NCBI GenBank assembly: GCA_030652995.1
Contig: JAUSAG010000009.1
Span: forward strand, 62,001 to 126,000
Length of the DNA stretch: 64,000 nt
Source of the DNA: Methylotenera sp.
Lineage (GTDB): Bacteria; Pseudomonadota; Gammaproteobacteria; Burkholderiales; Methylophilaceae
Direction: 5' to 3'
A program made the position numbers and the translations under genes. Below the pieces are notes generated by a model. The model was given only the letters and a program-made list of their open reading frames with translations, had not been told where the DNA came from and made no database searches. Positions within the stretch are counted from its first letter, which is position 1, and every line of letters starts with the position of its first letter. Shown here in pieces: positions 30,064-39,616 of the stretch.

Positions 30064-31661
30064 GTTTCCATTTCTCCTTGTTCCAATGTAATGATGGGCG
30101 GTGCCAGTTCCAGCCGGACAATCACATTGCCATCCTGCTGCTTCCATGACAGCGTCGCAGATTTTCGTGGTAATAACGATGCTACCAGTTGTAGCCCTGC
30201 ACCGGTAGTGGGCAAATGAGGAAAATCGAAATCTGGCGGTAGCTGACCAGAATTAGTGATTGTCACTTGCACCATGTAGGGTAAGGGTTCATGTCTAAGT
30301 GTAATGCTGACCCCCTTTGTACGATCACCGTGTTTGACAGCATTGGATATCAACTCGTTCAGTACCAGTGCCAGTGGCACCGCCTCGGCTTCGGCAACCC
30401 GACTGGGTACCCATTGCAGTGGAATATCCACTGTAATCGGGGTTTGCCACAAAGCTTCATTGTTAGTGGCAATAGCACTGATCAACTCACATAGCCGCAC
30501 TTTTGTCTGCGCCACACGCCCCTGTAGCCCGTAAAATACAGCAATGCTTTGCACCTGACTGACAGCAGTGGTGATTGGGTCGGCAAGCTCCGGATGCAGT
30601 GCCGCAAAGTTACGTAATATACCCGTGACCCCTTGTAAGTTATTTTTGATACGGTGGTGTACTTCACGCACCAGCGCATCACGGTGGGCTGACTCCTCGG
30701 CAAGGCGTTGCTGCTCGCGCTGTTTGTACTTGGTGGAATCGGTTAGTGTGGCAACGTAATTGGTCACTAGCCCGTGATTATCAGTCACTGCAGTGATCGT
30801 AAGCCATTCAGGATACTCTTCACCGCTCTTGCGATGATTCCAGATTTCCCCATGCCAGGCACCATTGCGGCTGATGCTCTCCCACATCACAGCATAAAAA
30901 GCGGCATCGTGCCGTCCTGAACTGAGCAATCGCGGCGTTTGCCCCACAACCTCCTCTGCTGTATAGCCAGTAATATCAGTGAACGCCCGGTTGACCCGCA
31001 GTATCACCTCCTTGGCATCGGTAATAAACATACCTACTTGACTTTCAAAAACAGTGGCTGCAATTCGTAATTCCGACTCCACATGCCTGCGCTCAATGTG
31101 CCTGCGTTCAGAGATAGGAATCATGGCTACTTGAAATGTAAGTGGCTCCCCTTTGACTTCTAAACGTAAGCAATCCAGCCTGACATTAAATAGAGAGCCA
31201 TCTGCATGCATTAGTGCCAGATCAAGACTCTGCTTGAGCTCCTGTCGAATTAAACCTCTAAATACAAGATACCAACGATCACTATCTTTTGAGCTAACAA
31301 AGCGAGAGAAAGGGCGTTTCAATAAATTTTCACGTGCCACACCGAGCATGTCGGCACCAGTAAGGTTGATAGCCGAAATCAGTCCGTCCTGTGTAAGATT
31401 AACATGCCCAATGGGCGCAAAATCATACATATCCATATAGCGGTCACGCGACTCCTCCAAGGCAACGTGCGCCTGTCGCATCTCCTCATTCTGCATCTCA
31501 AGCTCAATCTGATTTACTTGCAGTTCATGCAGAAGCTCTTCTTTAGACTTTGGTGGAGCGAGTTTATGTGATGGTGCAGTGTTCAAGCTAAGGCTCGCCT
31601 CAGCAGCGTCTCGTAATGCTTGAAGTCTTTTCTGATAATGCTTGATGTTTTTTTCACTCAA
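30060..31661 (-). CDS. PAS-PAS sensor histidine kinase, HisKA_2 type
   Basis: A 533-residue soluble sensor kinase: a coiled coil (about 40-75), two PAS domains (about 72-185 and 196-315), a HisKA_2 dimerisation domain with HHRIKNNLQ (phospho-acceptor His335 or His336), and an HATPase domain with LNELISNAVKHG and TTGAGLQLV. HisKA_2 kinases commonly pair with ANTAR regulators, as EutW with EutV, and here the partner overlaps by 4 nt. There is no membrane segment, so the signal is cytoplasmic. The start codon is a TTG; no ATG is available upstream in frame. Confidence 0.9.
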   Translation of the reverse strand: MSEKNIKHYQKRLQALRDAAEASLSLNTAPSHKLAPPKSKEELLHELQVNQIELEMQNEEMRQAHVALEESRDRYMDMYDFAPIGHVNLTQDGLISAINLTGADMLGVARENLLKRPFSRFVSSKDSDRWYLVFRGLIRQELKQSLDLALMHADGSLFNVRLDCLRLEVKGEPLTFQVAMIPISERRHIERRHVESELRIAATVFESQVGMFITDAKEVILRVNRAFTDITGYTAEEVVGQTPRLLSSGRHDAAFYAVMWESISRNGAWHGEIWNHRKSGEEYPEWLTITAVTDNHGLVTNYVATLTDSTKYKQREQQRLAEESAHRDALVREVHHRIKNNLQGVTGILRNFAALHPELADPITTAVSQVQSIAVFYGLQGRVAQTKVRLCELISAIATNNEALWQTPITVDIPLQWVPSRVAEAEAVPLALVLNELISNAVKHGDRTKGVSITLRHEPLPYMVQVTITNSGQLPPDFDFPHLPTTGAGLQLVASLLPRKSATLSWKQQDGNVIVRLELAPPIITLEQGEMET

Positions 31662-31996
31662 TGGATTGTTCTTTCATCAATATGATGACTTTTGCAAAGG
31701 TCTTATTAAAGAAATCTATACGGCTTTATTGTATATCGTTAGATATACTTTAAACCAGCGCAATTGACATGCCATATGTCGAATAAAACAAACAATAAGT
31801 TACGGCTTTATCTCAGAGAGATTGTGTTTTGTGCTACAAAAGTAAGACTTTTAATAAATTAAATTACTTAATTTAAAGCAACACTTAAAATACAACTCAA
31901 AGTCCAGCCCATTACTATGCAGATATACTACAGACCATAAACAATAAAAACGCCCATATCATGTAGGTGTTTTTATTTGTCCTTTATAATAGCGCT
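31662..31996. other. Divergent gap between sensor kinase and rsuA
   Basis: 335 bp upstream of both genes. It contains the palindrome GTATATC-gtta-GATATAC (31731-31748) about 70 nt before the kinase start, an operator candidate, and GACAT/ATGTC at about 31767-31781. No gene is visible. Confidence 0.4.
31985..31990 (+). promoter_or_regulatory. -10 box directly before rsuA
   Basis: TATAAT at 31985-31990 ends only 6 nt before the rsuA ATG at 31997. Transcription from it would begin at or very near the start codon, suggesting a leaderless message, if this box is the one used. Confidence 0.35.
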
Positions 31997-32728
31997 ATGG
32001 CTAAAAAACTAAACTTAGAACGTATCCTGTGTAACCAAGGTTTTGGCACACGCAAGCAATGTCGCATCATGATTATCAATGAAGAAGTCACCGTCAATGG
32101 CACGCTGTGCGACGACCCCGATGTGAGTTTTGATACCGACAACTTGCACTACAGTGTTAAAGGTGAAGCGTGGGATTACCGAGAAAAATCGTACTTAATG
32201 CTGCATAAACCCAGCAATTATGAGTGTTCACACAAAACCCAGCATCACCCCACCATTTATAGCTTATTACCGCATCCATTGGTTGTGCGTGACGTACAAT
32301 GTATCGGTCGTTTGGATGAAGACACCACCGGCTTAATCCTGATTTCGGACGACGGCCAGTTTATTCATCGCATGAGTTCGCCCAAACACAAAGTACCTAA
32401 AGTGTATGAAGTGACCTGCAAACATGCGATAGACGACAACCAAATCGCCCATATTCTAAAAGGTGTGCAGTTGATTGACGAAGATGCGCCAATCGCAGCG
32501 TTAGCTTGCACGCGCATTAACGACCATGTGATTCACATGACATTGGCTGAAGGCAAATATCACCAGGTAAAACGCATGCTAGCGGCTATTAGTAATCGTG
32601 TTGAAGCGTTAAAACGTATACAGATTGGCGAACTAAAGTTGCCTGATGATTTAGCCGTGGGTGAATGGCGCTGGTTGAGTAACGATGATTTGCGCAAACT
32701 AGGTGCAATTCAGCATTTAAACAATTAG
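31997..32728 (+). CDS. rsuA: 16S rRNA pseudouridine synthase RsuA-like
   Basis: A 243-residue pseudouridine synthase of the RsuA/RluB/RluE/RluF group. An S4-like N-terminal RNA-binding segment (about 1-60, LERILCNQGFGTRKQC) precedes the catalytic domain with Asp107 in GRLDEDTTGL and the motif EGKYHQVKRMLAAI. The family modifies uridine in 16S (U516) or 23S rRNA; length and the short S4 region favour RsuA. The ATG at 31997 gives the expected start MAKKLNLERI; the GTG at 31967 is upstream of the promoter-like TATAAT. Confidence 0.85.
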   Translation: MAKKLNLERILCNQGFGTRKQCRIMIINEEVTVNGTLCDDPDVSFDTDNLHYSVKGEAWDYREKSYLMLHKPSNYECSHKTQHHPTIYSLLPHPLVVRDVQCIGRLDEDTTGLILISDDGQFIHRMSSPKHKVPKVYEVTCKHAIDDNQIAHILKGVQLIDEDAPIAALACTRINDHVIHMTLAEGKYHQVKRMLAAISNRVEALKRIQIGELKLPDDLAVGEWRWLSNDDLRKLGAIQHLNN

Positions 32729-32751
32729 CATTTAAACGCTGTGTAATCCTG

Positions 32752-32789
32752 CAAATAAAACAGGGCGCTTCAGTGCCATGTTTTATTTG
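32752..32789. terminator. Bidirectional terminator between rsuA and sppA
   Basis: An 11 bp perfect stem CAAATAAAACA (32752-32762) / TGTTTTATTTG (32779-32789), extended inward by GGC/GCC after one mismatch, lies in the gap between convergent genes. The A/T-rich arms can supply the U-tract for either direction. Confidence 0.7.
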
Positions 32790-32829
32790 TAAAGGTAGAG
32801 ATTTAGTTTTTACATCAAAGACTTAAAAT

Positions 32830-33843
32830 CTAGCGCAACTTCACCTCACCCGCGCTTATTAATTGTTTAGCAATCACATTAGATACACCTTCACTCACAC
32901 TAGCACCAATACGTTTGGCAATGCGACTGGCTAAATCATCCTGGTAGGTAAAATCTACAATTTCCTCTTGCTTGATGATTTCACGCGCAACATAATCTGC
33001 ACTGCCAATCGCGTCCGCTAGCCCGATTTTAATACTCTGCTCGCCGCTCCAAAACAAACCGCTAAAAGTTTCAGAGGTTTCTTTTAAGCGCGCGCCTCTA
33101 CCCTGCCTGACCACTGTTTTAAATTGCTCGTGAATTTCATTGAGCATGGTTTGCGCAAATTGCTGATGCCTTGGGTTCACCGGTGAGAACGGATCCAGCA
33201 TGGCCTTATTTTCACCTGCCGTCATCAAACGACGCTCAACACCGACTTTTTTCATCACTTCAGTAAAGCCGTAACCATCCATCAACACGCCGATAGAGCC
33301 TACGATACTGGCTTTATCCACATAAATTTTATCAGCGGCTGCCGCTATATAATATCCACCAGAGGCGCAAATATCCTCAACCACTGCATACACGGGAATT
33401 GCTGGGTGTAGCTTTTTTTGACGTTTGATTTCATCAAAAATGATACCCGCCTGCACCGGGCTACCACCCGGACTATTAATGCGAAAAATAATACCTTTGG
33501 TGCCTTTATTATCGTATGCATCATGCAAACTGCTCATCACAGCCTCAGCATTTACATCTCCACCCGCCTGAATAACCCCAGAAATATCAATCAGTGCGGT
33601 GTGTGCTTCGAACTTTTTCTTGGCTCCGCTAAAAACACCTAGCGCCATCAATAAAATAATCAGCAAATAGGTGAAAGTAAGCCCTTTAAAAAAAATACCC
33701 CAGCGACGCGCTGTCCGTTGCTCGTTAAGTGCGGCTGATGCTAAGCGCTCAATCGCATCACGCTGCCATTTTGTATCTTCAGCCTGTGAAGCTTTATTTT
33801 CTGCATTGTTTGCAGCAACCGTTTGCTGATTTTCTTCTGACAT
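32830..33843 (-). CDS. sppA: Signal peptide peptidase SppA, S49 family
   Basis: A 337-residue inner membrane protease of family S49 (short form) that degrades released signal peptides. After a polar N-terminus of about 47 residues comes a single membrane segment (about 50-70). The catalytic Ser161 lies in CASGGYYIAAAADKI, with RINSPGGSPVQAG (121-133) as the oxyanion-type loop and Lys213 (in ENKAMLDPFS) as the probable general base. It ends the unit rluC-gph-Rieske-sppA, 28 nt after the Rieske gene. Confidence 0.92.
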   Translation of the reverse strand: MSEENQQTVAANNAENKASQAEDTKWQRDAIERLASAALNEQRTARRWGIFFKGLTFTYLLIILLMALGVFSGAKKKFEAHTALIDISGVIQAGGDVNAEAVMSSLHDAYDNKGTKGIIFRINSPGGSPVQAGIIFDEIKRQKKLHPAIPVYAVVEDICASGGYYIAAAADKIYVDKASIVGSIGVLMDGYGFTEVMKKVGVERRLMTAGENKAMLDPFSPVNPRHQQFAQTMLNEIHEQFKTVVRQGRGARLKETSETFSGLFWSGEQSIKIGLADAIGSADYVAREIIKQEEIVDFTYQDDLASRIAKRIGASVSEGVSNVIAKQLISAGEVKLR

Positions 33844-33871
33844 AGTTCAAGCCTTCTAATATGTAATTTTT

Positions 33872-34243
33872 TCATTCACTTACCGATGTTACATTGATAA
33901 TAATTTTTTGATTTTGTTCAATGACTTTAATTGGTTTTAAACTTTTACCTTTACATGGACCCATGACACAAAAGCCGTTATCGGGCCGATAGTGCGCGCC
34001 GTGCGTACTGCATATTAAAAAGTCCTGTTGCGCCGTAAAAAAATCACCCTCGTTCCAATCCAGCTCTACCGAAATATGGGCGCATCGGTTTACATAAGCG
34101 TATGGCTTACCTTGAAATCGTACTACAAAGCCAGTGACGAATTCACCTAAAGCCGGCAATGCGAACCTAATCCCTTTGCCTCCATCTACCAAGTCAGCAC
34201 TATCAATTGCAATAAGGCCTTGCTCGCTATCCGCATTATGCAT
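33872..34243 (-). CDS. Rieske [2Fe-2S] domain protein
   Basis: A 123-residue protein consisting of a single Rieske domain. Cluster ligands are Cys54 and His56 (CAH) and Cys78 and His81 (CSTH), in the family pattern CxH...CxxH. It may act as a small ferredoxin-like electron carrier for an oxygenase, but no partner is nearby. The start overlaps the gph stop by 8 nt, so it is translated with gph; similar small Rieske genes are found beside rluC/gph/sppA in related bacteria (recalled, not checked). Confidence 0.9.
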   Translation of the reverse strand: MHNADSEQGLIAIDSADLVDGGKGIRFALPALGEFVTGFVVRFQGKPYAYVNRCAHISVELDWNEGDFFTAQQDFLICSTHGAHYRPDNGFCVMGPCKGKSLKPIKVIEQNQKIIINVTSVSE

Positions 34244-34892
34244 CTTCTAACAACCACTGTCCTAGGCTGGCAAAATCATCAAATTGCTGAACCGGGTTCA
34301 AATGCTGCCATTGCGTTGCTGACTGCGCACCATAAGTGACGCCAACAGCGCTTACTCCAGCGTTGTTGGCCATCTGTAAATCGTAACTCGTATCGCCGAT
34401 CATCAAAGTGCGCTCTGGCAATACAACTAAATTATCCATGAGTTCATCGATCATTTGCGGATGCGGTTTAGAAAAACATTCATCCACAGTACGTGTAGCA
34501 TGAAAATACTTGCCTAATCCACAATGCTCAAATGCCAGATCAAGCCCGCGCCTGCCCTTACCTGTAGCTACCGCTAACTTAAAACCGCGCATATTTAGCA
34601 TCTTAATAGTATCAGCAACGCCCTCAAACAACGGTATCTCACTTTCACCTGCATAATAATTTGCAGTATAAAGCCTTGCCATTTCTTGCGCTTGTTCGGT
34701 AGGTAGTTTTCCATACAACGCTTCAATAGCCTCATATAAACCTAAACCAATAATATTACTGGCCTCTTGACGCGCTAGGGTTGGCAAGCCTAACTGCTCT
34801 GCCGCTTTCAACACTGCATTGGTAATCATACTGGTAGAATCGGCTAAAGTACCATCCCAATCCCACACGATTAAATCAAACTGCTTTGGCAT
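34236..34892 (-). CDS. gph: HAD phosphatase, phosphoglycolate phosphatase-like
   Basis: A 218-residue HAD-superfamily hydrolase. Motif I is DWDGTLADS with nucleophile Asp11 and acid Asp13, motif II is in VATGKG, and motif IV is MIGDTSYD. A helical cap (about 20-90) is typical of the Gph/phosphoglycolate-phosphatase group, which removes 2-phosphoglycolate formed in DNA repair. Substrate specificity is inferred from resemblance. It starts 8 nt after rluC and overlaps the Rieske gene. Confidence 0.8.
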   Translation of the reverse strand: MPKQFDLIVWDWDGTLADSTSMITNAVLKAAEQLGLPTLARQEASNIIGLGLYEAIEALYGKLPTEQAQEMARLYTANYYAGESEIPLFEGVADTIKMLNMRGFKLAVATGKGRRGLDLAFEHCGLGKYFHATRTVDECFSKPHPQMIDELMDNLVVLPERTLMIGDTSYDLQMANNAGVSAVGVTYGAQSATQWQHLNPVQQFDDFASLGQWLLEDA

Positions 34893-34900
34893 ACTTTCAA

Positions 34901-35923
34901 TTATTCCTTCTCTAATTTTTGTACGAACTTACTGAGCTCTGCTGGCAAAGGTGCATTAAGCTCAAGTTTATCATTGGTTAAAGGGTGACGTAGTTTAGTC
35001 ACGGCAGAATGCAAAAACATGCGTTTGATGCCCTGCTTTGCTAATGCTTTATTCACGGCAAAGTCACCATATTTATCATCACCGACAATAGGAAAACCCA
35101 AATGTGCCAACTGCACACGTAATTGGTGCGTGCGCCCAGTAACTAATTGCGCTTCAAGCAAACTGAATGGTCCCATCGCAGTGCTATTGAAATTTTTCAA
35201 TAAACGAAACAGCGTTTCCGATGTTTGGCGTTCATCATATTTATCTTTAGAGATATCAGTCACCACATTGACGCGTCGCTCACCATTGGGCAAAAGATAT
35301 TTTTGCAAATCCAATACCACACGTTTTTTGGGCTCCAGCCATTCACCGCTTACCAGCATCAAGTAACGCTTATCTGTTTGGTTGTTTCGAATCGCCTCAT
35401 GTAGCGCCACCAAAGCACTGCGCTTTTTAGCCAGCATCAACACACCCGATGTTTCCCGATCTAAACGATGCACTAACTCTAAAAACTTGGCACGAGGCCG
35501 CTCTAAACGTAATTGCTCAATCACGCCCCGGCTAATGCCGCTCCCACCATGTACCGCAAAACCAGCAGGTTTATCAATCACCAACATGGCGTCATCTTCA
35601 AAGATAATCGCATGCTCAAATTTTGAGGTAACTGGTGCAGTTTGCTCTGTTTTTTCAACGGCAGTAGAACGTGTAGGCGGGATTCTCACCACATCGCCCA
35701 AACTTAATCGAAAATCAGCATCTATCCGTTTTTTATTTACGCGCACTTCACCGCTACGCAAAATACGATAGACATGACTTTTTGGTACACCTTTTAAGGT
35801 TTTAGTGAGGAAATTATCAACGCGCTGCCCTTCGCTGGCTTCATCTATTGTTAAAAATGCAGCGGCTGATTCGCTGACAGTTGATAATTTACTGCTTTGA
35901 TGTTGTGTATTTAAATTGTTCAT
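34901..35923 (-). CDS. rluC: 23S rRNA pseudouridine synthase RluC
   Basis: A 340-residue RluA-family pseudouridine synthase. An S4 domain (about 30-85, GQRVDNFLTKTLKGVPKSHV) precedes the catalytic domain with Asp155 in HRLDRETSGVL. The RluC enzyme modifies U955, U2504 and U2580 in 23S rRNA. Its position opposite rne is conserved among many proteobacteria and supports RluC over RluD. It begins the rluC-gph-Rieske-sppA unit, with a promoter at 35948-35977. Confidence 0.92.
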   Translation of the reverse strand: MNNLNTQHQSSKLSTVSESAAAFLTIDEASEGQRVDNFLTKTLKGVPKSHVYRILRSGEVRVNKKRIDADFRLSLGDVVRIPPTRSTAVEKTEQTAPVTSKFEHAIIFEDDAMLVIDKPAGFAVHGGSGISRGVIEQLRLERPRAKFLELVHRLDRETSGVLMLAKKRSALVALHEAIRNNQTDKRYLMLVSGEWLEPKKRVVLDLQKYLLPNGERRVNVVTDISKDKYDERQTSETLFRLLKNFNSTAMGPFSLLEAQLVTGRTHQLRVQLAHLGFPIVGDDKYGDFAVNKALAKQGIKRMFLHSAVTKLRHPLTNDKLELNAPLPAELSKFVQKLEKE

Positions 35924-35947
35924 TCGTAGCTTTTATGAAAGATGTAG

Positions 35948-35977
35948 CTTATACTTTGCGAATTCTTGTGAAGTCAA
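35948..35977 (-). promoter_or_regulatory. Promoter of the rluC unit
   Basis: On the minus strand, TTGACT (35972-35977), an 18 bp spacer and TATAAG (35948-35953) stand about 25 nt before the rluC start. Confidence 0.6.
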
Positions 35978-36752
35978 CCGTATAAATGGTTGATAAGAAT
36001 ACACTTAATACCAATAAACGCATCGTGTTGCGACGATTTTAATTATCGCCTGATGCCTTTATTAAAAAATAGTGACCACTAAACACTTGGTTAACATCGC
36101 TCGCCATATTATAAAGTAGCGGTAAGTAAATTTAGCGCTAAAGCCGCCGCAGACAAAATAAAGATAAAGCGCGACTTAAAGTGAAAAGTAAAATTTGACA
36201 GGTTATCAAATCAGCGTTGCTCGACCCAAAAGGCTTGCAGTACGAAATTAAATAATCCAGCAAATTATAGATGTACTAAAGATAGAATATTAACGAATTT
36301 AAGCGCTAACTGGCCTGATACTTAGCCACATTTAAGCATAAATTTAACAATTAGTTTGCTTTAACGAACAATAAACTTGTTTCAACATGAGATTCTCTGC
36401 TGAAACAATTAAATTAGATAACTCAATCTGACTCAGCCCATGTGGTTTTTTACGACTGGGCTCGGTAAAACTGGACTCGATCCATATAACTGAATTGACG
36501 AATCTATATTAAGTTACGCGCGGTTTTCCGCCTATGTCTTTAAATTAGACTTTGTTAAATTGCGCCATTGTTATCTTTGTAAAACGTTAAGTTTCACCAG
36601 TGTTAACTACACTGGGCAGCGTGCACTAGGCACCTTGCACACCTTTAGTATTTCAGTCGACACTCGACACTTTCACCTTAAATGCCTTCACTCAATGCTG
36701 AGTTTTTTTCATGCATTAGTCTGCCTGCTATCACTTAGCGCAGGAGCAAACA
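35978..36752 (+). promoter_or_regulatory. Long upstream region of rne
   Basis: The rluC-rne gap totals 829 bp and contains no credible gene. In E. coli a long rne leader mediates feedback by RNase E cleaving its own message, and a similar leader is plausible here. Visible pieces are the hairpin AGCCCA (36435-36440)/TGGGCT (36457-36462), a stem built on GTGCA/TGCAC near 36619-36638, and the strong AGGAG ribosome site 7 nt before the rne ATG. The exact transcription start is not clear. Confidence 0.5.
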
Positions 36753-39443
36753 ATGAAACGCATGTTATTTAATGCAACGCAATCTGAAGAGTTACGCGTT
36801 GCGATTGTAGATGGTCAAAAACTCGTTGATTTAGATATTGAACACGCTGGTAAAGAACAGCGTAAAAGCAATATTTACAAAGGTGTCATTACGCGTATTG
36901 AGCCATCTTTAGAAGCCGCCTTTGTCGATTACGGACAAGATCGCCATGGCTTCTTACCCTTTAAAGAAGTATCACGTAGCTATTATAAAGAAGGCACCGA
37001 TGGTCGTGCACGCATCCAGGACGCGTTAAAAGAAGGCCAAGAACTTATCGTGCAGGTCGATAAAGATGAGCGTGGCAACAAAGGTGCTGCGCTGACAACC
37101 TTCATCTCCCTTGCTGGTCGTTATTTGGTATTAATGCCAAACAACCCACGTGGCGGTGGTGTGTCACGCCGCATTGAAGGCGAGGATCGTGACGAACTAC
37201 GCGACGTATTAGCCAAACTTGAAGTGCCCAAAGGCATGAGCATTATCGCGCGTACTGCTGGTATTGGGCGCAATGCAGAAGAATTACAATGGGATTTAAA
37301 CTACCTCACACAATTATGGACCGCGATTGATGGCGCTTCCGCAATGCAGGCCGGCGCTTATTTAATTTACCAGGAAGGTAGCTTAGTGATTCGCGCAATT
37401 CGCGATTACTTTAGCTCTGATATTGGTGAAATTTTAATTGATACGCCAGATATTCATGAGCAAGCAGTGCAGTTTATGAATCACGTGATGCCGGGCAACG
37501 TAGCACGCGTTAAATTGTATCAAGATGAAATCCCACTATTTACACGCTTCCAAATTGAACACCAGATTGAATCAGCTTTTTCACGTGAGGTACGTTTACC
37601 GTCCGGTGGCGCGATTGTCATAGACCATACTGAAGCGTTAGTTTCAGTTGACGTAAACTCAGGCCGTGCAACACGCGGTAGCGATATTGAACATACCGCA
37701 TTTAATACCAACATTGAAGCCGCTGAAGAAGTAGCACGCCAATTACGTTTACGTGACTTAGGTGGCTTGGTCGTAATTGACTTCATTGACATGGAAAGCC
37801 AACGTAACCAGCGCGAAGTTGAAAATGCACTCCGCGACGCCCTGCATGCTGACCGCGCACGTGTACAAACCGGTAAAATTTCACGCTTTGGCTTACTGGA
37901 GTTATCTCGTCAACGCTTGCGCCCAAGCTTGGGTGAAACCAATCATACCCCTTGTCCACGCTGTCATGGCACAGGCCATATTCGTGGCATTGAATCAACT
38001 GCTCTACATATTCTGCGCATCACGCAAGAAGATGCCATGAAAGAAAATAGCGCAATTATTCAAGTGCAGTTACCTGTTGAAGTGGCTACGTTCTTGCTAA
38101 ATGAAAAGCGGGCTGATATTCATAAAATTGAACAGCGTATGGGTGTTGAAGTGGTGTTGATTCCAAATATTCACCTTGAAACACCTAACTACAACATCAC
38201 GCGTGTTAAGCATGATGATGTAACAGAAGAAACTAGTCGCGCAAGCTACAAGCTAGTAGAACTACCGACTGAAACTACTTACATTCCCAATGCAGCAGAA
38301 GAAGCAAAAGCGGTTCGCGCCGTGGCGGCAGTGAAAGGCATTACTCCTGCCGCACCTGCACCTATCGTTGCAGAAAAAGTAGTAGCAGAAAAAACTCAGC
38401 CCAAGCTGTCACTGTTCGCCCGTATTAAAAACTTTTTTAGCGCTTCATCAACTGAAAGTGAATCACAAAAAGTTGAAGCTGAAAAAGCCAATGCAGCACG
38501 TTCTGAGAGTAATCGCAATCGCAATCGCAACCGCAATCGCAATGAACGCAATCGCAATGAGCGTGGTGAGAAAAATGAACGGACAGATAAAGCCGCTAAT
38601 CAAGAACGCCCTAACCGCAATCAGGAAGCAAAAGTGCAAGAGGCACGACCTGCAGAAAGCAAGCAGCAAGAACCTCGTCAGCAAAAACCACAGCAAGCGC
38701 GTACTGAAACTCAACGTAATGAGCCTGCACGTAATCAGCAAACCAAAGCCCCAGTAGAAGCAACAGGCAATGAAACCGCTGAACAAACTACAGAGCGTGG
38801 CAGTCGTCGCAACCGTAATAATCGCCGTGGTCGCCGCGATCGCGATGATAGCGTTGCGCGTGAGGGTAACCTTCCTTTCGTACCGAATGAGGAAATCAGC
38901 GCTAATCAAGCCAATGCTAGCGCGGAAGCTTCTACTCCAGCACCTGCCAAGAGTGATAACAAAGCTGAAAGCATCACTCAGGTTGTTGAAGCCAAGACAA
39001 ATGATGCATCGAATCAGGGCGCGCCGGCAGTTGAGGTAACAACAGCAGAAAAAAGCACACCAACAGGCGCTAAAAAAGCCAGAGGTCAAAAAAGCACTCC
39101 TAATAAAGCAACCAGTGCTAAGCATGACAACACAGAAGCCATTGTTGAAATAAATGCAGACGTTAATGTAGCAACAACTGCAGAGATGAATGATGGTGTG
39201 ACGGCTAAAGCGGATAAAAAACGTCCAGCACGACCGCGTAAAACTAAAGCCGAAACGAAGCCAGTTGACTTGGCTGCGTCAGGATTGCAATTAGTAGAAA
39301 CTAAGGCCGATGCGCCAAAAGCATCTACTCCCGTAGAAGCTAAAGAACCACGCGCACCTCGTAAAGCTGCCACTTGGCAGACACAAGCTAAAGCGGACGC
39401 TACTGCCGAGCCTTTAGTCATGGTAGAAACGCAAAATAAATAG
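36753..39443 (+). CDS. rne: Ribonuclease E
   Basis: An 896-residue endoribonuclease that heads mRNA decay and rRNA/tRNA processing. The catalytic half has the S1 domain (about 38-120), the DNase-I-like site with Asp300 (VSVDVNSG) and Asp343 (VIDFIDM), and the zinc link Cys401/Cys404 (CPRCHG), close to the E. coli numbering of 303, 346, 404 and 407. The C-terminal half (from about 500) is disordered: Arg/Asn-rich RNA-binding runs made of repeated RN and NR pairs (about 585-605 and 685-700), then Ala/Thr/Lys-rich sequence. Such tails anchor the degradosome. Confidence 0.97.
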   Translation: MKRMLFNATQSEELRVAIVDGQKLVDLDIEHAGKEQRKSNIYKGVITRIEPSLEAAFVDYGQDRHGFLPFKEVSRSYYKEGTDGRARIQDALKEGQELIVQVDKDERGNKGAALTTFISLAGRYLVLMPNNPRGGGVSRRIEGEDRDELRDVLAKLEVPKGMSIIARTAGIGRNAEELQWDLNYLTQLWTAIDGASAMQAGAYLIYQEGSLVIRAIRDYFSSDIGEILIDTPDIHEQAVQFMNHVMPGNVARVKLYQDEIPLFTRFQIEHQIESAFSREVRLPSGGAIVIDHTEALVSVDVNSGRATRGSDIEHTAFNTNIEAAEEVARQLRLRDLGGLVVIDFIDMESQRNQREVENALRDALHADRARVQTGKISRFGLLELSRQRLRPSLGETNHTPCPRCHGTGHIRGIESTALHILRITQEDAMKENSAIIQVQLPVEVATFLLNEKRADIHKIEQRMGVEVVLIPNIHLETPNYNITRVKHDDVTEETSRASYKLVELPTETTYIPNAAEEAKAVRAVAAVKGITPAAPAPIVAEKVVAEKTQPKLSLFARIKNFFSASSTESESQKVEAEKANAARSESNRNRNRNRNRNERNRNERGEKNERTDKAANQERPNRNQEAKVQEARPAESKQQEPRQQKPQQARTETQRNEPARNQQTKAPVEATGNETAEQTTERGSRRNRNNRRGRRDRDDSVAREGNLPFVPNEEISANQANASAEASTPAPAKSDNKAESITQVVEAKTNDASNQGAPAVEVTTAEKSTPTGAKKARGQKSTPNKATSAKHDNTEAIVEINADVNVATTAEMNDGVTAKADKKRPARPRKTKAETKPVDLAASGLQLVETKADAPKASTPVEAKEPRAPRKAATWQTQAKADATAEPLVMVETQNK

Positions 39444-39476
39444 ACTCAACCTCTTTATTTAGCGAGCTGCAACTAT

Positions 39477-39502
39477 AAAAAAGCCCCACACGGGGCTTTT
39501 TT
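39477..39502 (+). terminator. Terminator after rne
   Basis: AAAAAAGCCCC-ACAC-GGGGCTTTTTT is a GC-rich stem with an A-tract before and a T-tract after, about 35 nt downstream of the rne stop. Confidence 0.92.
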
Positions 39503-39616
39503 ATTTTATTTGGCACTAATAAACCCAATCCAATTACAGTATGATCATATTGGCTTAGCCAATTAAAAACGTGTTAATCACAGTCCGCATCAAACCACTA
39601 ATTAAACATCAAATTT

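Noticed and set aside
36560-36772. 70-codon plus-strand frame overlapping the rne start
   Set aside because: It lies in the untranslated leader, overlaps the rne start out of frame and has no family resemblance.
38505-38575. CGCAAT microsatellite-like run as a regulatory repeat
   Set aside because: It encodes the Arg/Asn-rich RNA-binding part of RNase E in frame; coding constraint explains it.
38463-39125. 220-codon minus-strand frame inside rne
   Set aside because: It mirrors the low-complexity repeats of the RNase E tail; no ribosome site and biased composition.
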